Shown here in pieces: positions 16,744 to 24,388 of a stretch of 29,991 nucleotides of DNA. The position numbers and the translations under genes were made by a program. How positions within the stretch are numbered: the stretch's first letter is position 1; each line of letters begins with the position of its first letter. Where the stretch lies: assembly GCA_035403225.1 (NCBI GenBank), contig DAONET010000029.1, forward strand, positions 1-29,991, in the 5' to 3' direction. This DNA comes from DAIRDK01 sp035403225 (lineage in GTDB: Bacteria > Bacteroidota > Bacteroidia > Bacteroidales > FEN-979). Below the pieces are notes generated by a model. It was not told the DNA's origin and did no database searches. It saw nothing but the letters and a program-made list of their open reading frames with translations.

Positions 16744-17943
16744 TTACTTCAGATCTGCCAGGGCTGATTTAAACCTTCTGACGGCTTCTGTCAGTTTTTC
16801 GGTCGATGTGGCGTATGAGAAACGGATACAGTCGGGGCCTCCGAAGGCAGATCCCGGTACCAGCGAAACGAACACTTTGTTGATCAGGTACATACAAAGG
16901 TCGGTGCTGTCATTGATGCGGATCGTGCCATCTGTTTTCCCGAAATAATAAGAGATATCGGGGAAGAGGTAGAAGGCGCCATCCGGGCGGTTGAGCTTCA
17001 CACCGGGAATATCCGCCAATAATTTCAGCATCAGGTCTCTTCTTTCCCTGAAGGCGGCTTTCATCTTCCGCATTTCGGGGGTGTCGGGATCGGAAATGAC
17101 GGCTTTGAGGGCAGCACGCTGAGCAATGGACGATGCCGCGGAAGTGAACTGTCCCTGTAGCTTATCACAGGCAAGAGCGATGTTGGCAGGAGCGGCGATA
17201 TAACCGATACGCCAGCCGGTCATGGCAAAGCCTTTGGACACGCCATTGACGATGATCAGACGGTCGCGGAGCCATTCAAACTGGCCGATGCTCTCATGTT
17301 TTCCGATAAAATTGATGTGCTCATAAATTTCATCTGCCACGATGAAAAGGTCGGGATGATGACGCAGCACTTCAGCCAGGGCGCGGAGCTCTTCGCGGGA
17401 ATAGACGCTCCCCGTGGGATTGCAGGGGGAACTGTAAATGATCAACTTCGATTTTGGGGTGATGGCGGCTTCCAGTTGTTCGGGTTTCAGTTTGAATTCC
17501 GATTCTACCGTGGTGGGGATGAATACTGGTACTCCTTCAGCCACTTTGACAATTTCCCGATAAGAAACCCAGAAAGGAGCAGGGATCAACACTTCGTCTC
17601 CCGGGTCGATGAGACTGAGAAAGACGTTGGCAATACTTTGTTTGGCCCCGGTTGACACCACAATCTGGTTGGGAGTAAAATCAAGACCATTATCTCTTTT
17701 GAATTTAAGACAGATGGCCTCACGAAGGTCTTGGTAACCGGCAACAGGGGGATAGAATGAATAATTGTCATCAATGGCCTGTTTGGCTGCATCTTTGATA
17801 TAATCAGGCGTGTTGAAGTCTGGTTCTCCGAGACTTAAATTGATAACATCGTGTCCGAGTGCTTTCAGCTCACGGCTTTTTCTTGACATCGCCAGCGTTT
17901 CTGATTCGGATAACGCCTGGATCCTTTTCGAGAGTTGAATCAT
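16744..17943 (-). CDS. Class I/II pyridoxal-phosphate aminotransferase, aspartate-aminotransferase-like
   Basis: 399-residue cytosolic PLP enzyme of fold type I, the AspB/AspAT subgroup 1-beta. Seen: LSLGEPDFNTPDYIKDA near residues 36-52, the substrate-loop SFYPPVAGYQDLREA, SPCNPTGSVYSREEL, VADEIYEHI with the PLP-ring aspartate and tyrosine, the Schiff-base lysine K237 in GVSKGFAMTGWRIGY, and the C-terminal carboxylate-binding arginine in CIRFSYATS. Most members transaminate aspartate and glutamate; some also act on prephenate or aromatic acids, so I leave the symbol open. The neighbour pckA uses the oxaloacetate it would make. A perfect TAAATTTG promoter element lies 34 bases before the ATG. 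Confidence 0.92.
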   Translation of the reverse strand: MIQLSKRIQALSESETLAMSRKSRELKALGHDVINLSLGEPDFNTPDYIKDAAKQAIDDNYSFYPPVAGYQDLREAICLKFKRDNGLDFTPNQIVVSTGAKQSIANVFLSLIDPGDEVLIPAPFWVSYREIVKVAEGVPVFIPTTVESEFKLKPEQLEAAITPKSKLIIYSSPCNPTGSVYSREELRALAEVLRHHPDLFIVADEIYEHINFIGKHESIGQFEWLRDRLIIVNGVSKGFAMTGWRIGYIAAPANIALACDKLQGQFTSAASSIAQRAALKAVISDPDTPEMRKMKAAFRERRDLMLKLLADIPGVKLNRPDGAFYLFPDISYYFGKTDGTIRINDSTDLCMYLINKVFVSLVPGSAFGGPDCIRFSYATSTEKLTEAVRRFKSALADLK

Positions 17944-17977
17944 AAGTTTGTGTATATGAAGTTTTTTCGTGAAAATG

Positions 17978-17985
17978 CAAATTTA
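17978..17985 (-). promoter_or_regulatory. Predicted -7 element for the aminotransferase gene
   Basis: The minus strand reads TAAATTTG, an exact match to TAnnTTTG, 34 bases before the ATG. No good TTG is found at 19-21 bases upstream, so the -33 is degenerate. It stands back-to-back with the element at 18009-18016 on the other strand. Confidence 0.5.
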
Positions 17986-18008
17986 AGTAAATAAAGAATT
18001 AAAATCTG

Positions 18009-18016
18009 TACTTTTG
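18009..18016 (+). promoter_or_regulatory. Predicted -7 element for the small membrane-protein gene
   Basis: TACTTTTG is an exact match to TAnnTTTG, 15 bases before the ATG at 18032. The -33 position is degenerate (TTTAAG, 17982-17987). The box covers a TTG at 18014 that could otherwise be taken as the start codon, so it helps decide the start. Confidence 0.5.
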
Positions 18017-18031
18017 AAGAAAGACTTTTCT

Positions 18032-18568
18032 ATGCAAATGATTTGGCCATTTCTCATCCAAGTGATCATCCTTTTTGTGATGATAGGAGGGATTATCTTC
18101 TTGATTTATCATTATATCGTACTTCCGGTATTAAAGAGCCGCAAAGATCTGGCTCATATGGAGCAGGCGCTGACGGAAGAACAAAAAGTGCTGGTTCCTT
18201 TACGCCTGCAGGCATGCGAACGTTTCATCCTGTATCTTGAACGAATCAGCCCGAACAACCTCTTGTTGCGTATCAATCAGCCTGGACAAAGCGCCCGGGA
18301 GTTTCAGTCAACGTTGCTCAGGACCATCCGCGAAGAGTTTGATTATAATCTCTCGCAACAACTCTATGTGTCACCGGAAACCTGGGAACTGATCCGTCAT
18401 GCGAAAGAAGAAGCGATCAGTCTGGTGAACCGCGCTGCAGCAGCTCTGCCTGAGAATGCAAATTCCTCCGATCTGTCCCGGATTATCCTTGATCTGTCGA
18501 TGGAAAAGCACAAACTCCCCGCCTCCAAAGCCATTGAGGCCGTTAAGCAGGAGATCCGGCTGAGGTAA
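18032..18568 (+). CDS. Small single-span membrane protein, DUF7935-like
   Basis: 178 residues. A hydrophobic N-terminal helix (about residues 3-28: MIWPFLIQVIILFVMIGG onward) is followed by a basic and mixed-charge cytoplasmic part that looks helical. Segments such as ACERFILYLERISPNNLLLR and FQSTLLRTIREEFDYNLSQQLY match a conserved Bacteroidota protein I know as DUF7935-like; the family label is from memory. No function is established. The frame is open from TTG 18014, but that codon lies inside a predicted -7 element, so ATG 18032 is used; ATG 18038 is also possible. Its stop is 4 bases from that of the convergent alaS gene. Confidence 0.78.
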   Translation: MQMIWPFLIQVIILFVMIGGIIFLIYHYIVLPVLKSRKDLAHMEQALTEEQKVLVPLRLQACERFILYLERISPNNLLLRINQPGQSAREFQSTLLRTIREEFDYNLSQQLYVSPETWELIRHAKEEAISLVNRAAAALPENANSSDLSRIILDLSMEKHKLPASKAIEAVKQEIRLR

Positions 18569-18572
18569 TATC

Positions 18573-21194
18573 TTACGGAATAAAAGTCCTGGCACATTCG
18601 AACGCGGCAGGGATCCCTGATGGGTCTTTTCCACCGGCTGTGGCAATGTGCGGTTGTCCGCCACCGCCTCCCTGCACTTTCTTTGCCACATCACGGATGA
18701 TGGCACCGGCGTTGAGTTTTTTCTCCCTGACAAGTTGATCTGAGAGGGCGATCGTCAAGCCTGCTTTTCCTTCCGATTCACTGGCCAGGACCACGAAGAG
18801 GTCGTCACCGGCTGAACGGAGATCAAAAGCCAGGTTCTTGATGGAATCGGCATCCAGGTCCACGATACCAGCGATAAAACGAATCCCGTTGATGTTCTCG
18901 GCACGGGACATCAAGTCGGTTTTGATTTGCCCCGCTTTCATCTTCGAGAATTCAGCTACTTCCTTTTTCAGGGCATGCGATTCTTCGATCAGGTTCTTTA
19001 CGCCTTTCACCAGGTCTTTGGGGTTTTTCAAGGCGTCGGAGATCTCTTCCAGCTGGCTGAGTTTTTCGTTCCACCATTCTTCCGCTTTCCCGGCAGTGAT
19101 GGCCTCGATACGCCGGATGCCGGCTGCGATACCTCCTTCGGAGATGATCTTGAACAAACCGATCTGCCCGGTAGCCGGAACGTGCGTCCCTCCGCAAAGC
19201 TCAATTGAGTACGACGGATCGAAGGTGATCATCCTGACGTGGTTGCCGTATTTCTCTCCGAAAAGGGCCATGGCGCCCATCTCTATTGCTTTTTCGATCG
19301 GCATATCCCTGGTTTCGCCCCGTTCGATGTTCTCCCTGATCTTTCGGTTCACCATTTTTTCGACGGCATCGAGTTCTTCCTTCGTCATCTTCGCGAAATG
19401 AGTAAAGTCAAAACGCAGCCGGTTCTCATCCACCAGCGATCCTTTCTGTTCCACATGTTTCCCCAGCACGGTGCGCAGGGCTGCATGCAACAGGTGAGTC
19501 GCCGAATGATTGTTGGCCGTGGCACGGCGCTTTTCTTCGTCTACCGTAACGGTAAAGACTTGTGAAGGATCATCGGGAAGTTTGGTGGTGATATGAATGA
19601 TGAGGTCGTTTTCTTTGATGGTGTTCTCGATGATGATCTTTTGTGAACTGCCGGCCAACTCACCCCGGTCACCCACTTGTCCGCCCGATTCTGCATAACA
19701 GGGTGTTTGATCCAGGACGATGTGATAGAACACGCCTTCCTTGACCTTTACCTGGCGGTAACGGGTAATGTTGGCGGTGGTGGTCAATGTGTCGTATCCT
19801 ACGAATAAAGGCATCTCCGCATCTTCTGTAAGAATGGTCCAGTCGGAAGTGTTGACGACGGCTGCCTGCCGTGAGCGGGCTTTCTGCTCTTCCAGCCGTT
19901 GGCTGAATCCTTCCATGTCGACCGACCATCCCTGTTCGCGTGCCATGAGCTGCGTAAGGTCGATCGGGAAGCCGTACGTGTCGTACAGTTCAAAAGCGAA
20001 GGACCCTTCGATGGCGCCTTCTTTCGCGGAGGAGGCGGCGATATAGGATTGAAATTTCTGGATCCCGGTTTCAAGGGTTCTCAGGAACGATAATTCTTCC
20101 TCCCTGATCACATTTTCGATAAGATGTTCCTGTGCATGAAGTTCGGGGAACATCGATCCCATCTGTTTCACGAGGACCGGAACCAGGTCGGCGATGAATG
20201 GTTCCCGGAAGTTCAGAAAGACATAACCGTAACGCACGGCCCGGCGGAGAATGCGACGGATGACGTACCCGGCTTTTACATTGGAAGGCAGCTGGCCGTC
20301 TGCGATGGCAAAGGAGATGGCCCGCAGATGGTCGGCGATGACACGCATGGCCACATCTGTCTTTTGCCCTGAGCCGTATGTGATGCCGGCAGCGGTTGCC
20401 AACGCCTGGATGAGAGGCTGGAAGACATCGGTATCGTAATTGGATTTCTTTCCCTGCAGCACCATGCACAACCGTTCAAACCCCATCCCGGTATCCACAT
20501 GCTTTGCCGGAAGCGGTTCCAGCGAGCCATCGGCTTTCCGGTTAAACTCAATGAAGACCAGGTTCCAGATCTCGATCACCTCGGGGTGACCTTTGTTAAC
20601 CATCTGGTCTCCGGGTATTTTAGCAATCTCTGCTTCGTCACGGATATCAACGTGGATCTCTGAACAGGGACCGCACGGGCCCGAGTCGCCCATCTCCCAG
20701 AAATTGTCTTTTTTCGATCCCATCAGGATGCGTTCTTTCGGAACGATGGAACTCCAATGTTCATAGGCTTCGCGATCCATACCCAACCCGTCGCTTTCAT
20801 CACCCTGAAATACTGTTACATAAAGCCGTTTTTCATCGATTCCGAAGACATCATGCAGTAATTCCCAGGCCCATCCGATCGCTTCTTTCTTGAAATAATC
20901 GCCAAAAGACCAGTTCCCCAACATCTCGAACATGGTGTGATGATAGGTGTCGTGACCCACTTCTTCCAGGTCGTTATGCTTCCCTGACACACGAAGGCAT
21001 TTCTGTGAATCGGCAACGCGGGGGTAAAGAGCTTCCCTGTTTCCGAGGAAAATATCTTTAAATTGATTCATCCCGGCGTTGGTGAACATCAGGGTGGGGT
21101 CATTTTTGACTACCATGGGAGCCGATGGTACGATGGTATGTGATTTTGAGGAAAAGAAATCGAGAAAGTGTTGTCTGATCTGGTTAGAATTCAT
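18573..21194 (-). CDS. alaS: Alanine--tRNA ligase
   Basis: Class II aminoacyl-tRNA synthetase that charges tRNA-Ala and edits misacylated Ser and Gly. About 873 residues, full length. Seen: the N-terminal NQIRQHFLDFFSSKSH, motif-1/2 regions with FTNAGMNQFKDIFLG and YHHTMFEMLGNWSFGDYF, the GPCGPCSEIH loop, the editing-domain zinc site with H563 and H567 (NHSATHLLH) plus C667 and H671 (CGGTH), and the C-Ala domain ending in GGGGGQPHIATAGG. ATGs at 21200 and 21194 are both possible; MNSNQIRQ matches family starts better. The 5' leader carries three TTAACA repeats. Confidence 0.97.
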   Translation of the reverse strand: MNSNQIRQHFLDFFSSKSHTIVPSAPMVVKNDPTLMFTNAGMNQFKDIFLGNREALYPRVADSQKCLRVSGKHNDLEEVGHDTYHHTMFEMLGNWSFGDYFKKEAIGWAWELLHDVFGIDEKRLYVTVFQGDESDGLGMDREAYEHWSSIVPKERILMGSKKDNFWEMGDSGPCGPCSEIHVDIRDEAEIAKIPGDQMVNKGHPEVIEIWNLVFIEFNRKADGSLEPLPAKHVDTGMGFERLCMVLQGKKSNYDTDVFQPLIQALATAAGITYGSGQKTDVAMRVIADHLRAISFAIADGQLPSNVKAGYVIRRILRRAVRYGYVFLNFREPFIADLVPVLVKQMGSMFPELHAQEHLIENVIREEELSFLRTLETGIQKFQSYIAASSAKEGAIEGSFAFELYDTYGFPIDLTQLMAREQGWSVDMEGFSQRLEEQKARSRQAAVVNTSDWTILTEDAEMPLFVGYDTLTTTANITRYRQVKVKEGVFYHIVLDQTPCYAESGGQVGDRGELAGSSQKIIIENTIKENDLIIHITTKLPDDPSQVFTVTVDEEKRRATANNHSATHLLHAALRTVLGKHVEQKGSLVDENRLRFDFTHFAKMTKEELDAVEKMVNRKIRENIERGETRDMPIEKAIEMGAMALFGEKYGNHVRMITFDPSYSIELCGGTHVPATGQIGLFKIISEGGIAAGIRRIEAITAGKAEEWWNEKLSQLEEISDALKNPKDLVKGVKNLIEESHALKKEVAEFSKMKAGQIKTDLMSRAENINGIRFIAGIVDLDADSIKNLAFDLRSAGDDLFVVLASESEGKAGLTIALSDQLVREKKLNAGAIIRDVAKKVQGGGGGQPHIATAGGKDPSGIPAAFECARTFIP

Positions 21195-21204
21195 AAACAT
21201 ACAG

Positions 21205-21231
21205 TTAACAAGCTTTTAACAATCTTTAACA
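21205..21231. repeat. Three TTAACA repeats in the alaS leader
   Basis: On the plus strand TTAACA occurs at 21205-21210, 21216-21221 and 21226-21231, spaced 11 and 10 bases, about one helical turn. They lie between the predicted alaS -7 element (21254-21261) and the alaS start, hence in its 5' untranslated leader, where they read TGTTAA. Confidence 0.6.
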
Positions 21232-21253
21232 GGAGCTATACAATAATCAGGTG

Positions 21254-21261
21254 CAAAGTTA
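21254..21261 (-). promoter_or_regulatory. Predicted -7 element for alaS
   Basis: The minus strand reads TAACTTTG, an exact TAnnTTTG match, 59 bases before the ATG. No clear TTG at the -33 distance. Back-to-back with the element at 21273-21280. Confidence 0.5.
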
Positions 21262-21272
21262 ATTTATTTACT

Positions 21273-21280
21273 TAATTTTG
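21273..21280 (+). promoter_or_regulatory. Predicted -7 element for the M23 peptidase cluster
   Basis: TAATTTTG matches TAnnTTTG exactly, 46 bases before the ATG at 21327. The -33 is degenerate. Only 11 bases separate it from the divergent alaS element. Confidence 0.5.
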
Positions 21281-21326
21281 TAGGTGTTAGCCTGCCTGTT
21301 TTCAAGCAAACTTCATTATCCTAAGA

Positions 21327-22298
21327 ATGAGCAAAGTAAAATACAGGTTCAATAAAAAATCACTGACATTCGACCGGGTTCATACCACTTTCCGGAAGAG
21401 ATTATTGTCATTTTTTACCCATCTTTCTACCGGTGTGGTGTTTTCTGCCGTGGTACTGGTGATTGCGTACAACCTTGTGGATTCCCCCAAAGAAAAAGCC
21501 CAAAAACGAGAGATTGAGCAGCTGGTGCTCCAGTACCGGATCCTGAATGACCAGCTTGACCGTGTTTCCGTTATCATGAAAGATCTTCAGGATCGTGATG
21601 ATAATATTTACCGTGTCATTTTCGAAGCCGAACCCATACCGGGTCCGGTCCGTGAAGCCGGTATTGGCGGGATCGACCGGTACGAAAAGCTGAAGGGATA
21701 CACTTACTCGGAGATCATGACCGAGACAAGCAAGAAGATGGACCGCATCCTCGGCCAGATGTATGTCCAGTCAAAGTCATACGATGAGGTATTCAGCATG
21801 GCAAAAAATAAGGAGAAAATGTTGGCTTCCATCCCGGCCATTCAGCCCATCAAAAACAAGGATCTCCGGAGAGTCGGTTCTCATTTCGGCATGCGGTTGG
21901 ATCCGTTTTATAAAGTGAAAAAGTTCCACGAAGGGATCGATTTCACGTCGGTCGTGGGCACACCGATTTTCGCTACCGGAGACGGCACGGTAACCGAAGC
22001 AGGGCGGAACCAGGGAGGATACGGTAACATGATCGTGATCAATCACGGCTATTCCTACCGCACTGTTTATGCCCATCTTTCCAGGATCTTCGTGCGGCCC
22101 GGGCAGAAGGTTCAGCGCGGCCAGGTGATTGGTTATGTGGGAAACACCGGAAAATCCACCTCTCCGCATCTCCATTACGAAGTGCGAAAGAATAATGTTC
22201 CTGTCAACCCGATTTATTTCTTCTTCAATGATCTCACCCCGGCGCAGTTTGAAGAGATGCTGACCATGTCTTCGGAACCCTCACAAACCATGGATTAA
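21327..22298 (+). CDS. M23 family (LytM-type) peptidoglycan endopeptidase, membrane anchored
   Basis: 323 residues. An N-terminal cytoplasmic basic stretch is followed by one transmembrane helix (about residues 30-50, FFTHLSTGVVFSAVVLVIAY), then a periplasmic coiled-coil-like segment (residues ~55-95, IEQLVLQYRILNDQLDRVS). The C-terminal M23 domain carries the zinc ligands H186 and D192 in HFGMRLD and H283 in HLHYE, with YAHLS between. All catalytic ligands are present, so this is probably an active endopeptidase, unlike EnvC/NlpD-type activators (inference). It is the first gene of a tight plus-strand cluster, with 12 bases to the MerR gene. Confidence 0.93.
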   Translation: MSKVKYRFNKKSLTFDRVHTTFRKRLLSFFTHLSTGVVFSAVVLVIAYNLVDSPKEKAQKREIEQLVLQYRILNDQLDRVSVIMKDLQDRDDNIYRVIFEAEPIPGPVREAGIGGIDRYEKLKGYTYSEIMTETSKKMDRILGQMYVQSKSYDEVFSMAKNKEKMLASIPAIQPIKNKDLRRVGSHFGMRLDPFYKVKKFHEGIDFTSVVGTPIFATGDGTVTEAGRNQGGYGNMIVINHGYSYRTVYAHLSRIFVRPGQKVQRGQVIGYVGNTGKSTSPHLHYEVRKNNVPVNPIYFFFNDLTPAQFEEMLTMSSEPSQTMD

Positions 22299-22310
22299 TG
22301 AATATAGGTC

Positions 22311-22646
22311 ATGCTGAAGAAGGATGCTAAAATTGAAAAAGTTTATTTTTCCATCGGCGAGGTGGCAGAGCTCTTTGAAGTAAGGCCTTCATTGATTCGT
22401 TACTGGGAGAAGGAATTCGATATTCTGAAGCCCCAAAAGAACAAGAAGGGAAACCGCCTTTTCACCCAACAGGATCTGGTCAACCTCAGGCTCATCTATC
22501 ACCTGGTAAAAGAAAGAGGATACACACTTCAGGGAGCCAAAGACAAGTTAAAAGAAAACCGCGATGACGTGGAGAAGCGTGTAGAGATCGTAGATTCGCT
22601 ATATTCAATCCGGAAATTTCTGGAAGAACTGAAAACGGAGTTATGA
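22311..22646 (+). CDS. MerR-family DNA-binding protein, short form
   Basis: 111 residues. The N-terminal winged helix-turn-helix reads FSIGEVAELFEVRPSLIRYW followed by the wing NKKGNRLFTQQDL, then a helical dimerisation segment (KERGYTLQGAKDKLKEN and the C-terminal ~25 residues). There is no C-terminal effector or metal-binding domain and no cysteine in the chain, so it is not a classical metal sensor. This short MerR form is common in Bacteroidota; its targets are unknown. Its stop overlaps the next start in an ATGA, so translation is probably coupled to the alkyltransferase-like gene. Confidence 0.9.
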   Translation: MLKKDAKIEKVYFSIGEVAELFEVRPSLIRYWEKEFDILKPQKNKKGNRLFTQQDLVNLRLIYHLVKERGYTLQGAKDKLKENRDDVEKRVEIVDSLYSIRKFLEELKTEL

Positions 22647-23002
22647 CACATGTCTCACCCGGTTCTCCGGATATCCCTTTTTTTCAGAAAGTTTACGACG
22701 TGGCGAAAAGCATCCCGTTTGGCCGGGTGACGACCTATGGCGCCATTGCCGAATGCCTGGGAGCAAAAGGCTCTGCCAGGATGGTCGGCTGGGCCATGAA
22801 TGCTTCACACTCTGATACACAGCATGTTCCTGCCCACCGGGTCGTGAACAGGAACGGGATGCTGACAGGAAAACACCATTTTGGCGGACAAAACGTCATG
22901 AAACAGCTGTTAGAAAGTGAAGGCATAGAAGTTGCAGATGACCGGGTAGTTGATTTTGAAAAAGTATTCTGGAATCCAATAGAAATAAAAACGTATGACT
23001 GA
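22643..23002 (+). CDS. Alkyltransferase-like (ATL) DNA-repair protein
   Basis: 119 residues, the C-terminal MGMT-type DNA-binding domain only. Seen: FGRVTTYGAIAECLG with the base-flipping tyrosine Y32, the arginine-finger region GSARMVGWAMN (R46), and PAHRVV at residues 63-67 where true O6-alkylguanine transferases have PCHRV. The nucleophilic cysteine is replaced by A64, so it cannot accept an alkyl group. From family knowledge, ATL proteins bind O6-alkylguanine, flip it out and hand the lesion to nucleotide excision repair. It starts in the MerR stop codon and overlaps the Mrp start by 8 bases. Confidence 0.9.
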   Translation: MTHVSPGSPDIPFFQKVYDVAKSIPFGRVTTYGAIAECLGAKGSARMVGWAMNASHSDTQHVPAHRVVNRNGMLTGKHHFGGQNVMKQLLESEGIEVADDRVVDFEKVFWNPIEIKTYD

Positions 23003-24074
23003 ACAACAGATTAAATCTGCCCTTTCGCAGGTGATTGATCCGGACCTGGGCAAAGACCTGGTGACGCTCAACATGATCGACGATATCAGGGTGGAAGGCA
23101 ACAAAGTATCGTTCACCCTGGTGCTTACTACTCCGGCCTGCCCTTTAAAGAGTGAGCTGAAACAAGCCTGTATCGACGCGGTCCACAGCCAGGTATCCCC
23201 CGATGCAGAAGTGGAAGTTAAGGTGACCTCGCGGGTGACCACCAAGCAGAAGGAGGTGGATGCCATCCTGAAGGATGTGAAAAACATCATCGCGGTGGGA
23301 TCGGGGAAAGGCGGTGTCGGTAAATCAACGGTAGCGGTGAACCTTGCTATCGCCCTGGCACAGGCCGGAGCAAAAGTAGGATTGATTGATGCCGATATCT
23401 ACGGTCCTTCGATTCCTATGATGTTCGGGCTGCAAAACAAACGCCCCGAGGGGATCGAAAAGGACGGGAAGATGTTAGTGCTTCCCTTTGAAAAATACGG
23501 AATCAAACTGCTATCTATAGGCTTCTTCGTTGATGAGACCAAGGCGCTTGTATGGCGCGGACCCATGGCTTCCGCCGTGCTGAAACAGCTCTTCAACGAA
23601 GCCTTCTGGGGAGAGATCGATTACCTGGTCGTGGACCTTCCACCGGGAACAGGCGACATCCCGTTGACGCTGATCCAGGATTTCCCGATCACCGGTGCCA
23701 TTGTGGTGACTACCCCACAGCAGGTAGCCATCTCCGATGTAAGAAAAGCTGCCGATATGTTCCGTAATGAACATCTCAACATCCCCTTGCTGGGAGTGGT
23801 TGAAAACATGTCATGGTTCATCCCTCCCGATGCTCCCGAAAAGAAATATTTTATCTTCGGACAGGGTGGCGCCGGGAAATTCTCCACAGAACTCCATATC
23901 CCGTTACTCGCACAGATCCCGTTTGTGATGGATGTGACCAAATCAGGCGACTCAGGAGTGCCCATCGCGATGGCCGACGGATCACCCGTGGCCGAAGCAT
24001 ACCGTGACCTCGCGGAAAATGTCGCCCGTCAGGTGGCTATCTCCAACGTGGTCAAAGAAACCTTTAAGAAGTAG
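22995..24074 (+). CDS. Mrp/NBP35-type P-loop ATPase, Fe-S cluster carrier
   Basis: 359 residues. Residues ~1-85 form a MIP18/DUF59-like domain (VIDPDLGKDLVTLNMI, then TTPACPLK). The rest is a deviant-Walker-A ParA-like ATPase with GSGKGGVGKST from G102, IDADIYGPSIPMMFG, VDLPPGTGDIPLT and ENMSWF. From family knowledge it carries and transfers iron-sulfur clusters. The CxxC that usually follows the ENMS motif is absent: the sequence reads ENMSWFIPPDAPEKKYFIFG. As I recall, this loss is shared by Bacteroidota homologs. It overlaps the ATL gene by 8 bases and is followed by a NifU-domain gene. Confidence 0.93.
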   Translation: MTEQQIKSALSQVIDPDLGKDLVTLNMIDDIRVEGNKVSFTLVLTTPACPLKSELKQACIDAVHSQVSPDAEVEVKVTSRVTTKQKEVDAILKDVKNIIAVGSGKGGVGKSTVAVNLAIALAQAGAKVGLIDADIYGPSIPMMFGLQNKRPEGIEKDGKMLVLPFEKYGIKLLSIGFFVDETKALVWRGPMASAVLKQLFNEAFWGEIDYLVVDLPPGTGDIPLTLIQDFPITGAIVVTTPQQVAISDVRKAADMFRNEHLNIPLLGVVENMSWFIPPDAPEKKYFIFGQGGAGKFSTELHIPLLAQIPFVMDVTKSGDSGVPIAMADGSPVAEAYRDLAENVARQVAISNVVKETFKK

Positions 24075-24094
24075 CGGAGGCCGGTGTCTCCGCT
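24073..24094 (+). other. Hairpin after the Mrp gene
   Basis: AGCGGAG (24073-24079) and CTCCGCT (24088-24094) form a perfect 7-bp stem with an 8-base loop, starting inside the stop codon. No T-run follows (the next bases are TAAAAG), so it does not qualify as an intrinsic terminator; it may be a weak or rho-assisted end. Confidence 0.4.
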
Positions 24095-24124
24095 TAAAAG
24101 AAATCAGGTAAAACCATATTTTTG
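24094..24124 (+). promoter_or_regulatory. Predicted promoter of the NifU-domain gene
   Basis: -33 TTA (24094-24096) and an exact -7 TATTTTTG (24117-24124) are separated by 20 bases. The ATG at 24141 is 16 bases further. It suggests that the NifU-domain gene can be transcribed independently of the Mrp cluster. Confidence 0.6.
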
Positions 24125-24140
24125 CAAAAAAGATAAACAC

Positions 24141-24386
24141 ATGTCAGTATCCCCCGAACTCGAAACCAAAGCAAAAAATGTCCTCGACCAGATCCGTCCT
24201 TATTTACAGGCCGACGGCGGCGACGTAGAATTCGTTGAACTGAAAGAAGACAACACGCTTTATATCCGCTTGTTGGGTATGTGCGGTAATTGCCCTCACA
24301 GCCGGATGACCCTGAAAGACGGGATCGAAACGGCCATCATCCGGGCCATCCCGGAAATAAAGGCTGTCGAACAGATCGAACAGTAA
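24141..24386 (+). CDS. NifU C-terminal-domain Fe-S scaffold protein
   Basis: 81 residues, the stand-alone Nfu domain. Seen: IRPYLQADGGDVEFVEL, the typical first strand, and the cluster-binding CxxC in MCGNCPHSRMTLKDGIE, with the C-terminal helix ending VEQIEQ. From family knowledge Nfu dimers hold a 4Fe-4S cluster across the two CxxC motifs and pass it to client enzymes. The frame is open to a GTG at 24084, but that would run through the predicted promoter, so ATG 24141 is used. It sits next to an Mrp-type carrier, consistent with Fe-S delivery. It converges on nadE with 2 bases between stops. Confidence 0.93.
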   Translation: MSVSPELETKAKNVLDQIRPYLQADGGDVEFVELKEDNTLYIRLLGMCGNCPHSRMTLKDGIETAIIRAIPEIKAVEQIEQ

Positions 24387-24388
24387 TC

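Noticed and set aside
24073..24094. Perfect 7-bp hairpin after the Mrp gene as an intrinsic terminator
   Set aside because: The bases after the stem are TAAAAG, with no uridine tract. Listed as a hairpin only.
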